DNA of 64,000 bases, taken from contig OU696576.1 of NCBI GenBank assembly GCA_916048095.2, forward strand, positions 3,999,548 to 4,063,547. The letters are read 5' to 3'. The DNA comes from Sacculina carcini (Eukaryota; Arthropoda; Thecostraca; Sacculinidae). Both the position numbers and the translations under genes were made by a program. Below the pieces are notes generated by a model that worked only from the letters and a program-made list of their open reading frames with translations, was not told the DNA's origin and did not search any database. This document shows positions 18,806-31,200 of the stretch, piece by piece (within the stretch, counting starts at the first letter, position 1; the number at the start of each line of letters is the position of its first letter).

Positions 18806-19793
18806 TTATTTAATAGAGGATGACGCTTGAACATCGTCAACATATTTAAAGTAAACCAGAATGTCGTCAGCAAATATTTGATATTCAACTCCATAGTTTT
18901 CGAGAACCTGCCTGATTGACAATATATATACATTGTAAAAAAGAGGCCCAAGGATTGACCTTTGAGGAACACCAGTTTTCAGAGGGAAAGACTGACTTTG
19001 AGCTCCATTCAGTATAACTGTTTGCATGCGATCTGTTAGGTAATCTCGGATGAGCGAGAGTGCACCTCCAGATACACCGCAGTTTGATAAATCTTCCAGC
19101 AGCATTTCGTGGCACACAGTATCAAATGCCGCCGAAAAGTCCAGCTGCATGAGAAACACGTTTTGACCACTCAAAAGCGGAGACAAGGAGTAATCATATG
19201 TACAGAGCAATGAAGTGGCACAAGAATGCTGCTTCCGAAACCCTGATTGTTGTGGTAAAAGAAGAGAGTTATTTCCTAAGAATATATAAAGCTGATCATA
19301 TATGGCATACTCTGGAAGCTTGGACACCCATGGTATTTGAGAAACAGGTCGGTAATTACACAGAGACTGCACACTCAATCCAGCTTTTTTAATGATAGGA
19401 GTAATTATAAACTGTTTGGAAGCTAAAAATTTACAATGCATGAAGCTAGTATTTACAAGATACATGATAAAAGGTGTAACAAGTATTAAATGAGATTTGA
19501 TAGCACTAAATCTGATTGGATCTAGGCTATTGGATCGCATACTACTTCGATTAATCAGTCTGACACAAGAACAGTAGTCGATTGGTTCAAATGAGGTAAA
19601 TAATATGGAATGACCTGATGGAGGATTAGCCTGTCTCATCGGGACCTGAATAGATGACTGTATTTTTTCAATTTTCTCCTGAAAAAACAAGCGAAATTTA
19701 TCGGGCATACATTCTTTTTCACACCATACATTCTGGTTTGAGCTATGCTTGTTACCCAACAGTTTATTAAGTGTCCTCCATAGTACATCAGGT
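18806..19793 (-). pseudogene. L2-like RT, N-terminal and palm part
   Basis: It covers NYRPVSQIPWVSKLPEYA, QSGFRKQHSCATSLL, FLMQLDFSAAFDTVCHEML, GVPQRSILGPLFYNVYI and the catalytic FADDILVYF. TAA at 18806-18808 then ends the frame shortly after the active site; the downstream palm residues continue after it. The first residues at the right edge correspond to the middle of the full-length element, defining the truncation point. Confidence 0.82.
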
Positions 19794-20330
19794 CATGAGG
19801 AATAGATAGCGGAATATCGACCAAAATATTCACGTTTTTTGTGCTAATTTTGCCTTTTTGACTTTGTGATTTACACTTCACACCGCAGTAACTTTTTTTT
19901 AATACACTTTGGACAAAGTAAAAATTATACCGTGTTGTAGATAACAAAATTCCCAGCATGATGGTATTATTTATTTAGATGTGTGATAATTAGTTTTTGA
20001 GAAATAGATAAACAAATATAGAAAATCTGACGCGTGGAGTATAAATAAAATTTTGAATGTAGATTGAATTTTTTCCATTTTACATGTTTTTTATTTAATT
20101 TTTGGGTATAAATTATAATTCGTTGAGTAGAACAGAAAATTTTCCACACAGTGATATAATTTGTATAGTTGTACCATTGCTGGTTTAGGTTTACCAAAAT
20201 TTTCGCATTTTTCAGGGTTCATTTTGTCTTTTCACCGCTATAACTTTTTTTGGTTTCATTTTTAAAATTAAAAATTTAGTGTTAAGTGTAGACAAGAAAA
20301 TTTCCAACGATTACTGACAATTACAACAAT
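19794..20330 (+). repeat. CACCGC-GTAACTT repeat family, partial copy
   Basis: It matches 27600-28130 and 31720-32250 module by module (GAGGAATAGATAG, TTCCCAGCATGATGGTATTA, GACGCGTGGAGT, GACAAGAAAATTTCCAACG). It ends in a slippage-like run of ACAACGATT repeats that joins it to a PLE fragment. Confidence 0.8.
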
Positions 20331-20357
20331 TTACAACGATTACAACGATTACAACGA

Positions 20358-20476
20358 TTGATTACTGCACAAGCTCAACAGCGATCATCAAAAACTCGCA
20401 CGAGCGATCGAGACGACGAAGAAGATTGAAAACTGCAAAGCGGCAATCCAGTTTAATCTCGTTTGTCTGAATGAGA

Positions 20477-20481
<5 letters not shown>
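20358..20481 (+). pseudogene. PLE N-terminal fragment, copy 3
   Basis: Nearly identical to 3805-3925 (CTGCACAAGCTCAACAGCGA through TTTGTCTGAATGAGAATAT) but with a 3-bp loss in the AAG run. The hammerhead half is missing. It ends at the same GAGAATAT as other copies and runs into (TA)n. Confidence 0.8.

Positions 20482-20517
<36 letters not shown>
20482..20517. repeat. (TA)n microsatellite at PLE edge
   Basis: About 36 bp of TA. Confidence 0.95.
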
Positions 20518-20518
<1 letters not shown>

Positions 20519-21042
20519 GGACACACACAAATACTTACGTGCCGCTAACACCTGCAAAACTCTGCCATCGCACTTCCAAAAAAGACCGCTTATGTACCAT
20601 GTTGCATATGCCAAAACAAATACAAAATATACACAGCCGTGCAAACAAACAGACCAGCATACACACACAGATGCACAAGTGCATATACAGACAGCACGCA
20701 GCAAAATACACACGCACAGGCGCACAGGCGGTAAAAACGCACAGGCGATTGTCGTTAGAAAAACACAGACTAAGCCAACAAATGACAGACGCCCACTCAC
20801 ACAGGCACGAACTAGTATACCGCAAAAACACGCTGTCTGGTTTAGGTGATGTCCGTACATCAAACGGCAAATACAAGTATGATACATGGGCGAGCTGAGG
20901 TCGGGCTAATGGGCCCAACTCCCTCCTACAATCACCAAAAATACCAGCCAAATAACGCAGTGCATTGAAATGTAATTACATTGTGCTCGAACAAGAAACA
21001 AATTTGTACTACGCATGCATGTTAATGTGATAATTGTGCTGA
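20518..21042. other. CA-rich spacer, no gene seen
   Basis: Interrupted CACACA/CAGCA runs with many short chance frames on both strands. No conserved motif was recognised. Confidence 0.45.
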
Positions 21043-21223
21043 AGTGTATTTCACGAAAATGCGGCAAATGAAAAATACTTATCACATTAATATTATAATT
21101 ACATAATACACATTATAATTAATATTATAATCACATAATACACATTATAATTAATATAATAATTAATTATGCTGTTAATGTGATAGGTATTTTTCAACTG
21201 GCGCATATTCGTGAAATACACTT
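21043..21223. mobile_element. 180-bp foldback MITE
   Basis: The left end AGTGTATTTCACGAAAATGC to TCACATTAA (21043-21090) is mirrored at 21175-21223 with a few changes. The middle contains two direct copies of CACATAATACACATTATAAT. No target duplication is obvious. Confidence 0.75.
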
Positions 21224-22088
21224 TACATTTTTCACAACACAGAAGCATTTGACTCTAATGGATAAATCTGATCACTACTATGATAAATTGTATCGTTAAA
21301 GAGAGGCACAACCGTAGTGGTTGAACGCATGCACTATAAAAGTGTAACAAAGTATGCCCGTAATCTATGAGGACTTCTCCACTGGTGGGGAATAGAGAGG
21401 TTAACAAGTGGAAAATTGAAGATCGGCCAGAAAAACAAATGTTTGTATTTATTATTCCGAATTAGTCTTTTTTCGTATCTAGCCACTTCCTAAAATTTGA
21501 TTTGGCGGAACAACAGAATATATTATATTTCTCATCGTTGATGAAGACAACGTTGACTCGGAAACAATATAAAAAAGAACACTGCACTATACACACTGAC
21601 ACCCACAGGACAACATCTAAATATCACAACAGAGCAGCAGAAAAAGAGGAAGCAAATGGACATCTAAGATATTCTTGAAATAAAACGAAACAGTTCGGAG
21701 GCTGGATAAATGCTCAGTATAAACTTGATATTCAAAACTTGGTTACAGGTACACACATGGACACACACAGACAAACAGACAGATAGAAACAGACGGACAC
21801 AAAAAACACATACACGCACACATACATCACGGTATAAACAACGGATCTAAACGGTCATACGTTTGAATTGAGTATGACTCAATTGACCACTAGACTACCG
21901 CTGTCCTCCATAAACCATTACTCAGCCATTACTCAGCCAGCAACCGTCAATTCACAGGAGAAAAGTCATAAGCATTTATAATTAGAAACCAAAGCGCTTC
22001 TTGACATACAATTTTCAAAGAATAATGAAATCAACGAAAGGTTGATAAGTACACCTAATCAACATTTTCCGTCATTGGGGTATTCCTG

Positions 22089-22091
<3 letters not shown>
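21224..22091. other. spacer with no assigned feature
   Basis: Mixed composition, one CA-rich patch near 21750-21830. No gene, repeat family or RNA was recognised. Confidence 0.4.

Positions 22092-22150
<59 letters not shown>
22092..22150. repeat. (TA)n microsatellite at PLE 5' truncation
   Basis: About 58 bp of TA joined directly to PLE RT sequence. Confidence 0.95.
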
Positions 22151-22153
<3 letters not shown>

Positions 22154-23166
22154 ATATTGTATATTGTCGTTATGTTGACGACGTGTTTCTGTGCGTCAAA
22201 TCAAAAGTCGAAGTGACCACAATCAAAAAAGCATTCGAAGACACAACTGGCCTGACATACACCAGCGAACATGCACAAAACGGACAACTGCCATTCCTGG
22301 ACGTCCTCATGCAACTCGAAGGACGAAAGATGAAAACGTGTGTGTACACGAAGCCGACGAATGAAGGACTGTGCCTCAATGCTGCAAGCGAGTGCCCGAA
22401 CAAATACAAACGCTCCACCATCAGCGCCTACGTTCGTCGTGCAATCACCCACTGCTCAGACTGGGAGTCAACACATCACGAGCTTGAGCGCTTGACAGAG
22501 GTACTCGTGAACAACGGCTACTCAAATGAAGATGTGTCCAAAGTTATAAAGGAAACGCTTAACAAACAATTCATTCGCGATGTGCCCGAAAATGAAGATG
22601 CACAAGCGATTAATATTTACTACAAAAACATCATGAGCTCTGCATATCGTGTAGATGAAAGAATCATGCGAGAAATTATCGCAAAAAACGTGAAGGCCAC
22701 CAGCGACACAAAAAAGGTCAAATTGGTAGTATATTATCAGTCGCGAAAAACTGTCAATGTTATTATGAAAAACAGGCCCATGATGGAGAAGCCCAGCAAG
22801 TTGCAGCAGCACCATGTCATATACCGATACACCTGTCCAAATGAGGAGTGTGGGCCTCATTCATACATCGGTATGACGACCACAACGCTGTCGCGACGGC
22901 TGACGTGCCACCTCAGCAATGGTGCAATCCAAAAGCACAACATCTCGGTGCACAAACAAAAGATCAATAGGGAGCAGATAGTAGAAAGCACAGAAGTCAT
23001 TGACCAAGAACGTGACATACGGCGTCTGAAACTGCTTGAAGCAATTTACATCACCAACTTGAGACCAGCCATGAACGTGCAAGTTGAAGAAAACGGCATT
23101 TTACCGACTCAGAGAGCCCCACGGTCTGAGCCGACTGGGTGTGCCCTTGCTGCAGCACAAGCGTGA
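22151..23166 (+). CDS. Penelope-like element RT palm + GIY-YIG, 5'-truncated, copy 2
   Basis: It starts immediately before the RT active site YCRYVDDVF (near 22165). It continues through LPFLDVLMQL, TKPTNEGLCLN and SAYVRRAITHCSDW. The GIY-YIG domain has HHVIYRYT near 22810, SYIGMTTTTLSRRL near 22862 and LLEAIYITNLRP near 23035. Stop TGA at 23164-23166. It is about 70% similar in protein to the 2.3 kb copy, so a different PLE subfamily. The frame is intact from truncation to stop. The upstream RT fingers are replaced by (TA)n. Confidence 0.92.
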
Positions 23167-23432
23167 CGACGCCGATATATACATGTATGTATATGTATGT
23201 GTGTGTATGTATGTATATGTTTGTGTGTATATGCATGCATGTATATGTATGTGTGTGGATATATGTGTATATATGTATATATATCTTTCATGTAATAATT
23301 GTATTGTGTTTTAATTGTTAGATTTCAACTGTTGTCGCATGAGAGGTACCTTGTATATTTAAGCACGTGTTTAACGATTTCATGTTTTGTATTGTATCTT
23401 AGCACTGTAATTTGAATTTCTGGTCAGTGTAA
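23167..23432 (+). other. PLE linker with TATG-type simple repeat
   Basis: 23178-23285 is a TATG/TGTATA-rich imperfect simple repeat. The rest is AT-rich DNA leading to the ribozyme motif. No reading frame. Confidence 0.6.
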
Positions 23433-23472
23433 CTCCTGAAGATGGCTAATGTTAGCCGAAAGACGTCTCGAG
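23433..23472 (+). ncRNA. hammerhead ribozyme-like motif (PLE type), copy 2
   Basis: The strongest of the copies. Stem I is CTC (23433-23435) with GAG (23470-23472). Core CTGAAGA is at 23436-23442. Stem II GGCTAA (23444-23449) pairs perfectly with TTAGCC (23452-23457). GAA is at 23458-23460. Stem III is the palindrome AGACGTCT (23461-23468), and C 23469 sits at the cleavage position. ATG 23442-23444 overlaps the core and starts the following frame. The zero-loop stem III suggests folding as a dimer. Confidence 0.75.
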
Positions 23473-23675
23473 GAATAAATACCACCAATGTCTACCAGTG
23501 TGTGAGAATGGAGATAGTTAACTCCGAAATATTACGCCAACAAAACATCGGTCAATTGCTGAACAGACTTGACAAAAGAGACCAGCAACTCGCAAGGAAT
23601 ATCGAAACAACGCGGAAAAAACTAGTCAACTGCGAATGCGCAATCGATTTTAATCTCGTTTGTTTGAGAGAGAAT
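23442..23675 (+). CDS. PLE N-terminal fragment, copy 4, with a second degenerate hammerhead
   Basis: From the ATG in the ribozyme the frame reads MANVSRKTSRGI. After 22 codons it reaches a second in-frame ATG (23508) that begins MEIVNSEILRQQNIGQLL, then QQLARNIETTRKKLVNC and FNLVCLRENI. The second ATG lies in a decayed hammerhead (GTGAGAATGGAG...AACTCCGAAATATTAC at about 23503-23537), so two ribozyme modules sit about 70 bp apart. The frame runs into (TA)n at 23676. Confidence 0.65.
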
Positions 23676-23696
23676 ATATATATATATATATATATA
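23676..23696. repeat. (TA)n at PLE edge
   Basis: A short TA tract that also abuts the TAGCATTAAAACC start of the next repeat unit. Confidence 0.9.
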
Positions 23697-24167
23697 CTAG
23701 CATTAAAACCCGCCCGTTGTGCGGAACTATTCTTAAAATGAAATTGATGTTTAATTCATAAAAAATATAGAAAAATTAAATATGAAAAAGGGCACACTCA
23801 TAAAACTGTAATAAATTGAAAAGTCTAAGTTTAATTTTTTTTTTTGACAAAATATTTTCCCTCAATCCGCCTCACATTTAAACCCGCCCGACGCGCGGAA
23901 TAATTCAGAACTCGAACACGATCCTTTCTGGATCTTGGAGTCAAATCCGTTAGTTTTGTATATGAATTCATTCTACACGGTGAAATTGAACGTTTTATTG
24001 CTGCCCGCGGGACATTTTTATTCCATGAAAATGAGCCATCGCTTCGTTTGCGTTTGAAGCCCATGATCATTGAACCAGCGAACCATGAACCAGCGCAATT
24101 ATGTCACCTCATATTCAAGCATACATACACAGACAGACAGATAATTCCTTCTTTATGTATATATATA
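23697..24167 (+). repeat. short copy of the TAGCATTAAAACC repeat unit
   Basis: It starts CTAGCATTAAAACCCGCCCG and ends with the same CAGACAGACAGATAATTCC tail seen at the window start. Within it are GATCCTTTCTGGATCTTGG and CTGCCCGCGG blocks shared with the next units. It is about 470 bp, against about 4.1 kb for the neighbours. Confidence 0.75.
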
Positions 24168-27100
24168 TAGCATTAAAACCGGCCCGTTGTGCGGAGCAAT
24201 TCATAACATGAAATTCATATTCAATTCGTAAAAAATATGAAAAAATAAAAATGAAATAGGGTACACTCATAGACATATTAATCAATTGAAAATTATGAGT
24301 TTAATTATTTTTATTTCGACAAAATATTTCCCCTCAGTCTGCCTGAGTCATTTTTAAACCCGTCCGTCGTGCTGAATAATTAAGAACTCGAACACGATCC
24401 GTTCTGGATCTTGAAGTCAAATCCATTGGTTTTGTGTATGGATTAATTCTACAGGGTAAATTGAACGTTCTATTGTCTATAGTTGCTGCCCGCGGAGCAT
24501 TTTTATTTGTAAAAAAATACCTTTTTTTAAATGAACCATTTGAAAAAAATGAACTAAAAAATGGAAACACCTTTTTTAAACCCGCCCGTCGTGAGGTACA
24601 ATTCATACAATAAAATTCATATTTGAAGTCAAATCCATTGTTTTGTGTATGGATTAATTCTACAGGGAAAATTGAACGTTCTATTGTCTACAGTTGCTGC
24701 CCGCGGATAATTTTTATTTTAAATGTTTTTTCCTTTTTTCTAAATGAACCATTTGAAAAACGATCTAAAAACACTTTTTTAAACCCACCCGTCGTGCGGA
24801 ACAATTCATACAATAAAATTCATATCAAATCCATAAAATATAATGAATACAAATTGAAAACCAAAAAATGTAACCTATAAATATCTTAACCAATAGAAAA
24901 GTCTAAATGTGAATATTTTTGTTCTTATTTTGACAAATATTATCCCTCAACCCGCCTGATATATAAATCTGCCCGTCGTGTGGTATAATTCAGAACACAA
25001 ACACGAAACAAACAATGAAAGATGATGAAATCTTTTCATCAGAATGTTTCCAAACTATATTTATTACTTAACATCATTCCCCAATATCATTTGCTTAAGT
25101 ACTATTTCGCTTTTACCGCTATAATATTTATTGTTAAAATTTATATATTTTCCGCTATCATTAAAACCCAATATAACCTGAGTCAAACCTACCCATCCCA
25201 ACCCAACCATTCAATCTTGACCGCTCTCAGCCTAGTCTGAGGTGATTTAACTTATTAGTTTGTGATCACAAAATATACTGATGCGATCATAATTTGTAAT
25301 CAGAACACTGAGATTATCTACCCAGGGGTCCCAAACACGCGGCCCACCAATACTTTTCTCTCAACCCGCCAATATAGTATCGGGACCAAACTGTAAGGCA
25401 GCTAAATTCACATTTGTTGCATAATGCGATATAATTATACACCATTATCATATTATCTCATAATTCCCGGTTAATGCTTCCACTAATGCATCATATTCAT
25501 ACAGTTGTTATTTTTTGGATTACACCGATATTACAGCCCTTGATATTACAGCCGATATTATATTATGCAACCTATATTCTGCTACGTATTATTCCTAATA
25601 CATATATCATCAGATCGCAAAATATATTTAAAGGTTCACATCATTCTCCAAAATCATTTGCTTAAGAGCTATTCTACTTTTATCGCTAGAATATTTACTG
25701 CTAGCAAAATATCATATACCTCGCTATCATTTAAACCCACTCTTTATAGATACATTTAATTCGCCCGTCGTGCGGAACAGTTCATAAAATATAATTAATA
25801 TTCAATTCATAAAAGAATTAGTGCAAATTGAAAAAGAAAAACAAACCCACAGGAAAGTTATAGCTAATATAAAAGTCTAAATGTGAAATTTATGTTTCAA
25901 TTTAGGAAACATGTTTTTCCACAACCCGCCTCATATTTAAAGCTGCCCGTCGTGCGGAATAATTCAGAACTCAAGCACGAAACAAACACAAATAAAATTG
26001 ATGAAAAACGACCAATAGAAAGGTCAAATTTGTAAATTCTTGTTTTAATTATTGACGATGTTTTTCCCTCAACACTACTCAAATTCACACCCGTCCTTCG
26101 TGTGTAGTAATTCAGACGTGTAACACTATCAAAACAATGAAACATCTCTATAATTTCAGATTAATGCTTCCTCTAAAACAGCATATGCATATACTTGGCA
26201 TTGCATGATATTACAACCCGTATCCTTATGCAACTCAAGCGTATGCAACTTGAAATTAAACCAATTAAATTACACAGTAAAGTTCAGTAGCTTACTTTGT
26301 TCCAAGTAGCATTTTACCCGCCCGTCGTGCGGAACATTTGATGTGTAAATATTGAGGACAATAAAGACTTTCTATTCAGTATAGTGTAGCATTAATTTAA
26401 CTGTACGCAAAAAAACCACACCATCCATGCTTGGAGATAATATGATGCATTCTTAATTGTAATTGGGCTTCAATGAAATTTAATCGGTGTATATTCCTGT
26501 GTAATCGCAAGTGCGCATAATAGCTGTCAAATTGGCAATATGTCCTTTTGACTTTACATCGCCGTAACTTCCTTCAGACACCCTTTGGAAAATTACAAAT
26601 TATACCGTATTGTAGAAAACAAGATTTCTAGCACGATGGTATAATTTATTTTTATGTATAACAAATAGTTACTGAGAAATAGTAGAAAAATGAATTAATT
26701 TTAGTCGCCCGGTGTTCAAGTGTAATTTTGGATGTATTTGAGAATTTTGCCAATTTTACACGTTTTTTGTACCATTTGTGGGTATAAATTATAGCTTATA
26801 TTGTAGAACACAAAATTCTCTACACAGTAGTATATTCCTGTGTAATCGCAAGTGCGTAAATTGTGATTGGACTTCAGTGAAATTAAATCAGTGTATATTC
26901 ATGTGTAATCGCAAGTGCGCATAATAGCTGTCAAATTGGCAACATGACATTTTGACTTTACATCGCCGTAACTTCCTTTAGATACACTTTGGAAAATTAA
27001 AAATTATACCGTATTGTAGAAAACAAAATTTCTAGCACGATGGTATAATTTATTTTCATGTATAACGAATAGTTACTGATAAATAGTAGAAAAATGAATT

Positions 27101-28287
27101 AATTTTAGTCGCCCGGTGTTCAAGTGTAATTTTGGATGTATTTGAGAATTTTGCCAATTTTACACGTTTTTTGTATCTTTTGTGGGTATAAATTATAGCT
27201 TATCTTGTAGAACACAAAATTATCTACACAGTAGTATATTCCTGTGTAATCGCAAGTGCGCAAAATAGCTGACAAATTGGCAATATGTCTTTTTGACTTT
27301 ACACCGCCGTAACTTACTTCAGATATACTTTGTAAAATTACAAATTATACCGTATTGTAGAAAACAAAAATTCCAGCACAATGGTATAATTTATTTTTAT
27401 GTGTAACAAATAGTTACTGAGAAATAGTAGAAAAATGAATTAATTTTAGTCGCCCGGTGTTCAAGTGTAATTTTGGATGTATTTGAGAATTTTTCCAATT
27501 TTACGTTTTTGGTATCATTTGTGGGTATAAATTAGAATATTTCTTGTAGAACACAAACTTCTCTACACAATAGTATAATTTTTATAGCTGTAACTCTGCT
27601 GGTTTATGAGGAATAGATAGGGGAATATTGACCAAAATATTCGCGTTTTTCAGTGCTAATTTTGCATTTTTGACTTTGTCATTTTGACTTCACACCGCCG
27701 TAACATTTTTTTAATACACTTTGGAAAATTAAAAATTATACCGTGCTGTAGAAAACAAAATTCCCAGCATGATGGTATTATTTATTTAGATGTGTGATTA
27801 TTAGTTTTTGAGAAATAGAGAAAAAAGTATAGAAATTCGGACGCGTGGAGTTTAAATAAAATTTTGAATGTAGATTGATTGTTTTCCATTTAACATGTTT
27901 TATATTTAATTCTTGGGTATAAATTATAATTTGTTGAGTAGAAGAGAAAATTTTCTACACAGTGGTATAATTTTCATAGTTGTACCATTGCTGTATTAGG
28001 AGGAGTAGTCTTCAGAAAATTGACCAAAATTATCGCATTTTTCAGGGTTCATTTTGTCTTTTCACCGCTATAACTTTTTTTATTTCATTTTTGAAATTTA
28101 AAATTTAATCTAAAGTGTAGACAAGAAGATTTCCAACGTGATGGTATATATTGTTAGCGGATAAGCTAAGTGGTGGCCGAATAATAGCTGATAGAAAATG
28201 GACCAAGGAGGGTCGAACAGACACACAGACACACAGAGACACAGACACACACACACACACACAGAGGATCTCTTTTATATATATATA
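24168..28287 (+). repeat. AT-rich repeat unit A of a ~4.1 kb tandem duplication
   Basis: The unit begins TAGCATTAAAACCGGCCCGT and ends in a CA-rich run plus TCTCTTTTATATATATATAG. It is paired with 28288-32340 at an offset of 4,108-4,120 bp over its whole length. The first half carries many CCCGTCGTGCGG motifs. The second half (26490-28200) carries three to four imperfect tandem modules of 340-400 bp with TTTGACTTTACACCGCCGTA. A hAT-like remnant (CAGGGGTCCCAAACACGCGG, 25323) is duplicated with it. No convincing protein. Confidence 0.85.
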
Positions 28288-31200
28288 TAGCATTAAAACC
28301 CGCCCGTTGTGGGGAACAATTCATAAAAATATTGCAAATTAAAAATAAATGAGGCAAACTCATGAAAACCTTAATCAATTAAAAGGTCTAAATTTCATTA
28401 TTTTTAATTTTATTTTGACAAAACATTTTCACTCAACCCGCCTCATATTTAAACCCGCCCGTCGTGCTGAATAATTCAGAACTCGAACACGATCCGTTCT
28501 GGATCTTGAAGTCAAATCCATTGGTTTTGTGCATGGATTAATTCTACAGGGTAAATTTAACGTTCTATGGTCTATAGTTGCTGCCCGCGGAGCATTTGTA
28601 TTTTTAAAAAAATACCTTTTCTAAATGAACCATTTGAAAAAATGAACTAAAAAATGGAAACACTTTTTTTAAACCCGCCCGTCGTGCGGAACAATTCATA
28701 CAATACAATTCATATTTGAAGTCAAATCCATTGGTTTTGTGTATGGATTAATTCTACAGGGGAAATTGAACGTTCTATTGTCTATAGTTGCTGCCCGCGG
28801 AACATATATATTTTATTCATTTACATTAACATTTTTATTTTTTATTTTTTATGAACCATTTGAAAAAATGATCTAAAAACACTTTTTTAAACCCACCCGT
28901 CGTGCGGAACAATTCATACAATAAAATTCATATCAAATCGAGAAAATATAATGAATACAAATTGAAAACCAAAAAATGTAACCTATAAATATCTTAACCA
29001 ATAGAAAAGTCTAAATGTGAATATTTTTGTTCTTATTTTCACAAATATTATTCCTCAACACGCCTGATATATAAATCTGCCCGTCGTGTGGTATAATTCA
29101 GAACACAAACACGAAACAAACAATGAAAGATGATGAAATCTTTTCATCAGAATGTTTCCAAACTATATTTATTACTTAACATCATTCCCCAATATCATTT
29201 GCTCAAGTACTATTTCACTTTTACCGCTATAATATTTATTGTTAAAATTTATATATTTTCCGCTATCATTAAAACCCAATATAACCTGAGTCAAACCTAC
29301 CCAACCCAACCCAACCATTCAGTCTTGACCGCTCTCAGCCTAGTCTGAGGTGATTTAACTTATTAGTTTGTGATCACAAAATATACTGATGCGATCATAA
29401 TTTGTAATCAGAAGACTGAGATTATCTACCCCAGGGGTCCCAAACACGCGGCCCACCAATACTTTTCTCTCAACCCGCCAATATAGTATCGGGACCAAAC
29501 TGTAATGCAGCTAAATTCACATTTGTTGCATAATGCGATATAATTATACACCATTATCATATTATCTCATAATTCCCGGTTAATGCTTCCACTAATGCAT
29601 CATATTCATACAGTTGTTATTTTTTGGATTACACCGATATTACAGCCCTTGATATTACAGCCGATATTATATTATGCAATCTATATTCTGCTACGTATTA
29701 TTCCTAATACATATATCATCAGATCGCAAAATATATCTAAAGGTTCACATCATTCTCCAAAATCATTTGCTTAAGAGCTATTCTACTTTTATCGCTAGAA
29801 TATTTACTGCTAGCAAAATATCATATACCTCGCTATCATTTAAACCCACTCTTAATAGATACATTTAATTCCCCCGTCGTGCGGAACAGTTCATAAAATA
29901 TAATTAATATTGAATTCATAAAAAATTAGTGCAAATTGAAAAAGAAAAACAAACCCGTAGGAAAGTTTTAGCTAATATAAAAGTCTAAATGTGAAATTTA
30001 TGTTTCAATTTAGAAAACATGTTTTTCCACAACCCGCCTCATATTTATAGCTGCCCGTCGTGCGGAATAATTCAGAACTCAACCACGAAACAAACACAAA
30101 GAAAATTGATGAAAAACGACCAATAGAAAAGTCAAATTTGTAAATTCTTGTTTTAATTATTGACGATGATTTTCCCTCAACACTGCTCAAATTCACACCC
30201 GTCCTTCGTGTGTAGTAATTCAGAAGTGTAACACTATCAAAACAATGAAACATCTCTATAATTCCAGATTAATGCTTCCTCTATAACAGCATATGAATAT
30301 ACTTGGCATTGCATGATATTACAACCCGTATCCTTATGCAACTTAAGCGTATGCAACTTGAAATTAAACCAATTAAATTACACAGTAAAATTCAGTAGCT
30401 TACTTTGTTCCAAGTAGCATTTTACCCGCCCGTCGTGCGGAACATTTGATGTGTAAATATTGAGGACAATAAAGACTTTCTATTCAGTATAGTTTCGCAT
30501 TAATTAAACTGTACGCAATAAAACCACACCATCCATGCTTGGAGATAATATGATGCATTCTTAATTGTGATTGGGCTTCAGTGAAATTTAATCGGTGTAT
30601 ATTCCTGTGTAATCGCAAGTGCGCATAATAGCTGTCAAATTGGCAATATGTCCTTTTGACTTTACACCGCCGTAACTTCCTTCAGATACCCTTTGGAAAA
30701 TTACAAATTATACCGTGTTGTAGAAAACAAGATTTCTAGCACGATGGTATAATTTATTTTTATGTATAACAAATAGTTACTGAGAAATGGTAGAAAAATT
30801 AATTAATTTTAGTCGCCCGGTGTTCAAGTGTAATTTTGGATGTATTTGAGAATTTTGCCAATTTTACACGTTTTTTGTACCATTTGTGGGTATAAATTAT
30901 AGCTTATATTGTAGAACACAAAATTCTCTACACAGTAGTATATTCCTGTGTAATCGCAAGTGCGTAAATTGTGATTGGACTTCAGTGAAATTAAATCAGT
31001 GTATATTCATGTGTAATCGCAAGTGCGCATAATAGCTGTCAAATTGGCAACATGACATTTTGACTTTACACCGCCGTGACTTCCTTTAGATACACTTTGG
31101 AGAATTAAAAATTATACCGTATTGTAGAAAACAAAATTTCTAGCACGATGGTATAATTTATTTTCATGTATAACAAATAGTTACTGATAAATAGTAGAAA

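Larger units (their letters stand above)
18060..19793 (-). mobile_element. 5'-truncated L2-like LINE
   Basis: The RT domain and C-terminal region of the same broad family as the 57.6-60.6 kb element: QLDFSAAFDTV against QLDFSAAFDTV, LPQQSGFR against LPEQSGFR, and EPAFPSRHSHYNRCF against EPAFPSRHTHYNRCF. The 5' end is lost: the right edge at about 19793 joins the CACCGC-GTAACTT repeat family. The 3' edge on the left runs into AT-rich then CA-rich DNA. It carries a nonsense codon and a frameshift. Confidence 0.85.

Noticed and set aside
25022..25759. Small hydrophobic frames repeated at 29130-29868
   Set aside because: They recur only because the 4.1 kb unit is duplicated. They are AT-rich, short and without motif; the two copies show no clear coding-type substitution pattern.
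24168..30440. Possible CRISPR array from the recurrent GC motif
   Set aside because: Spacing is irregular (100-900 bp), the intervening sequence is itself repeated, and the window is eukaryotic.
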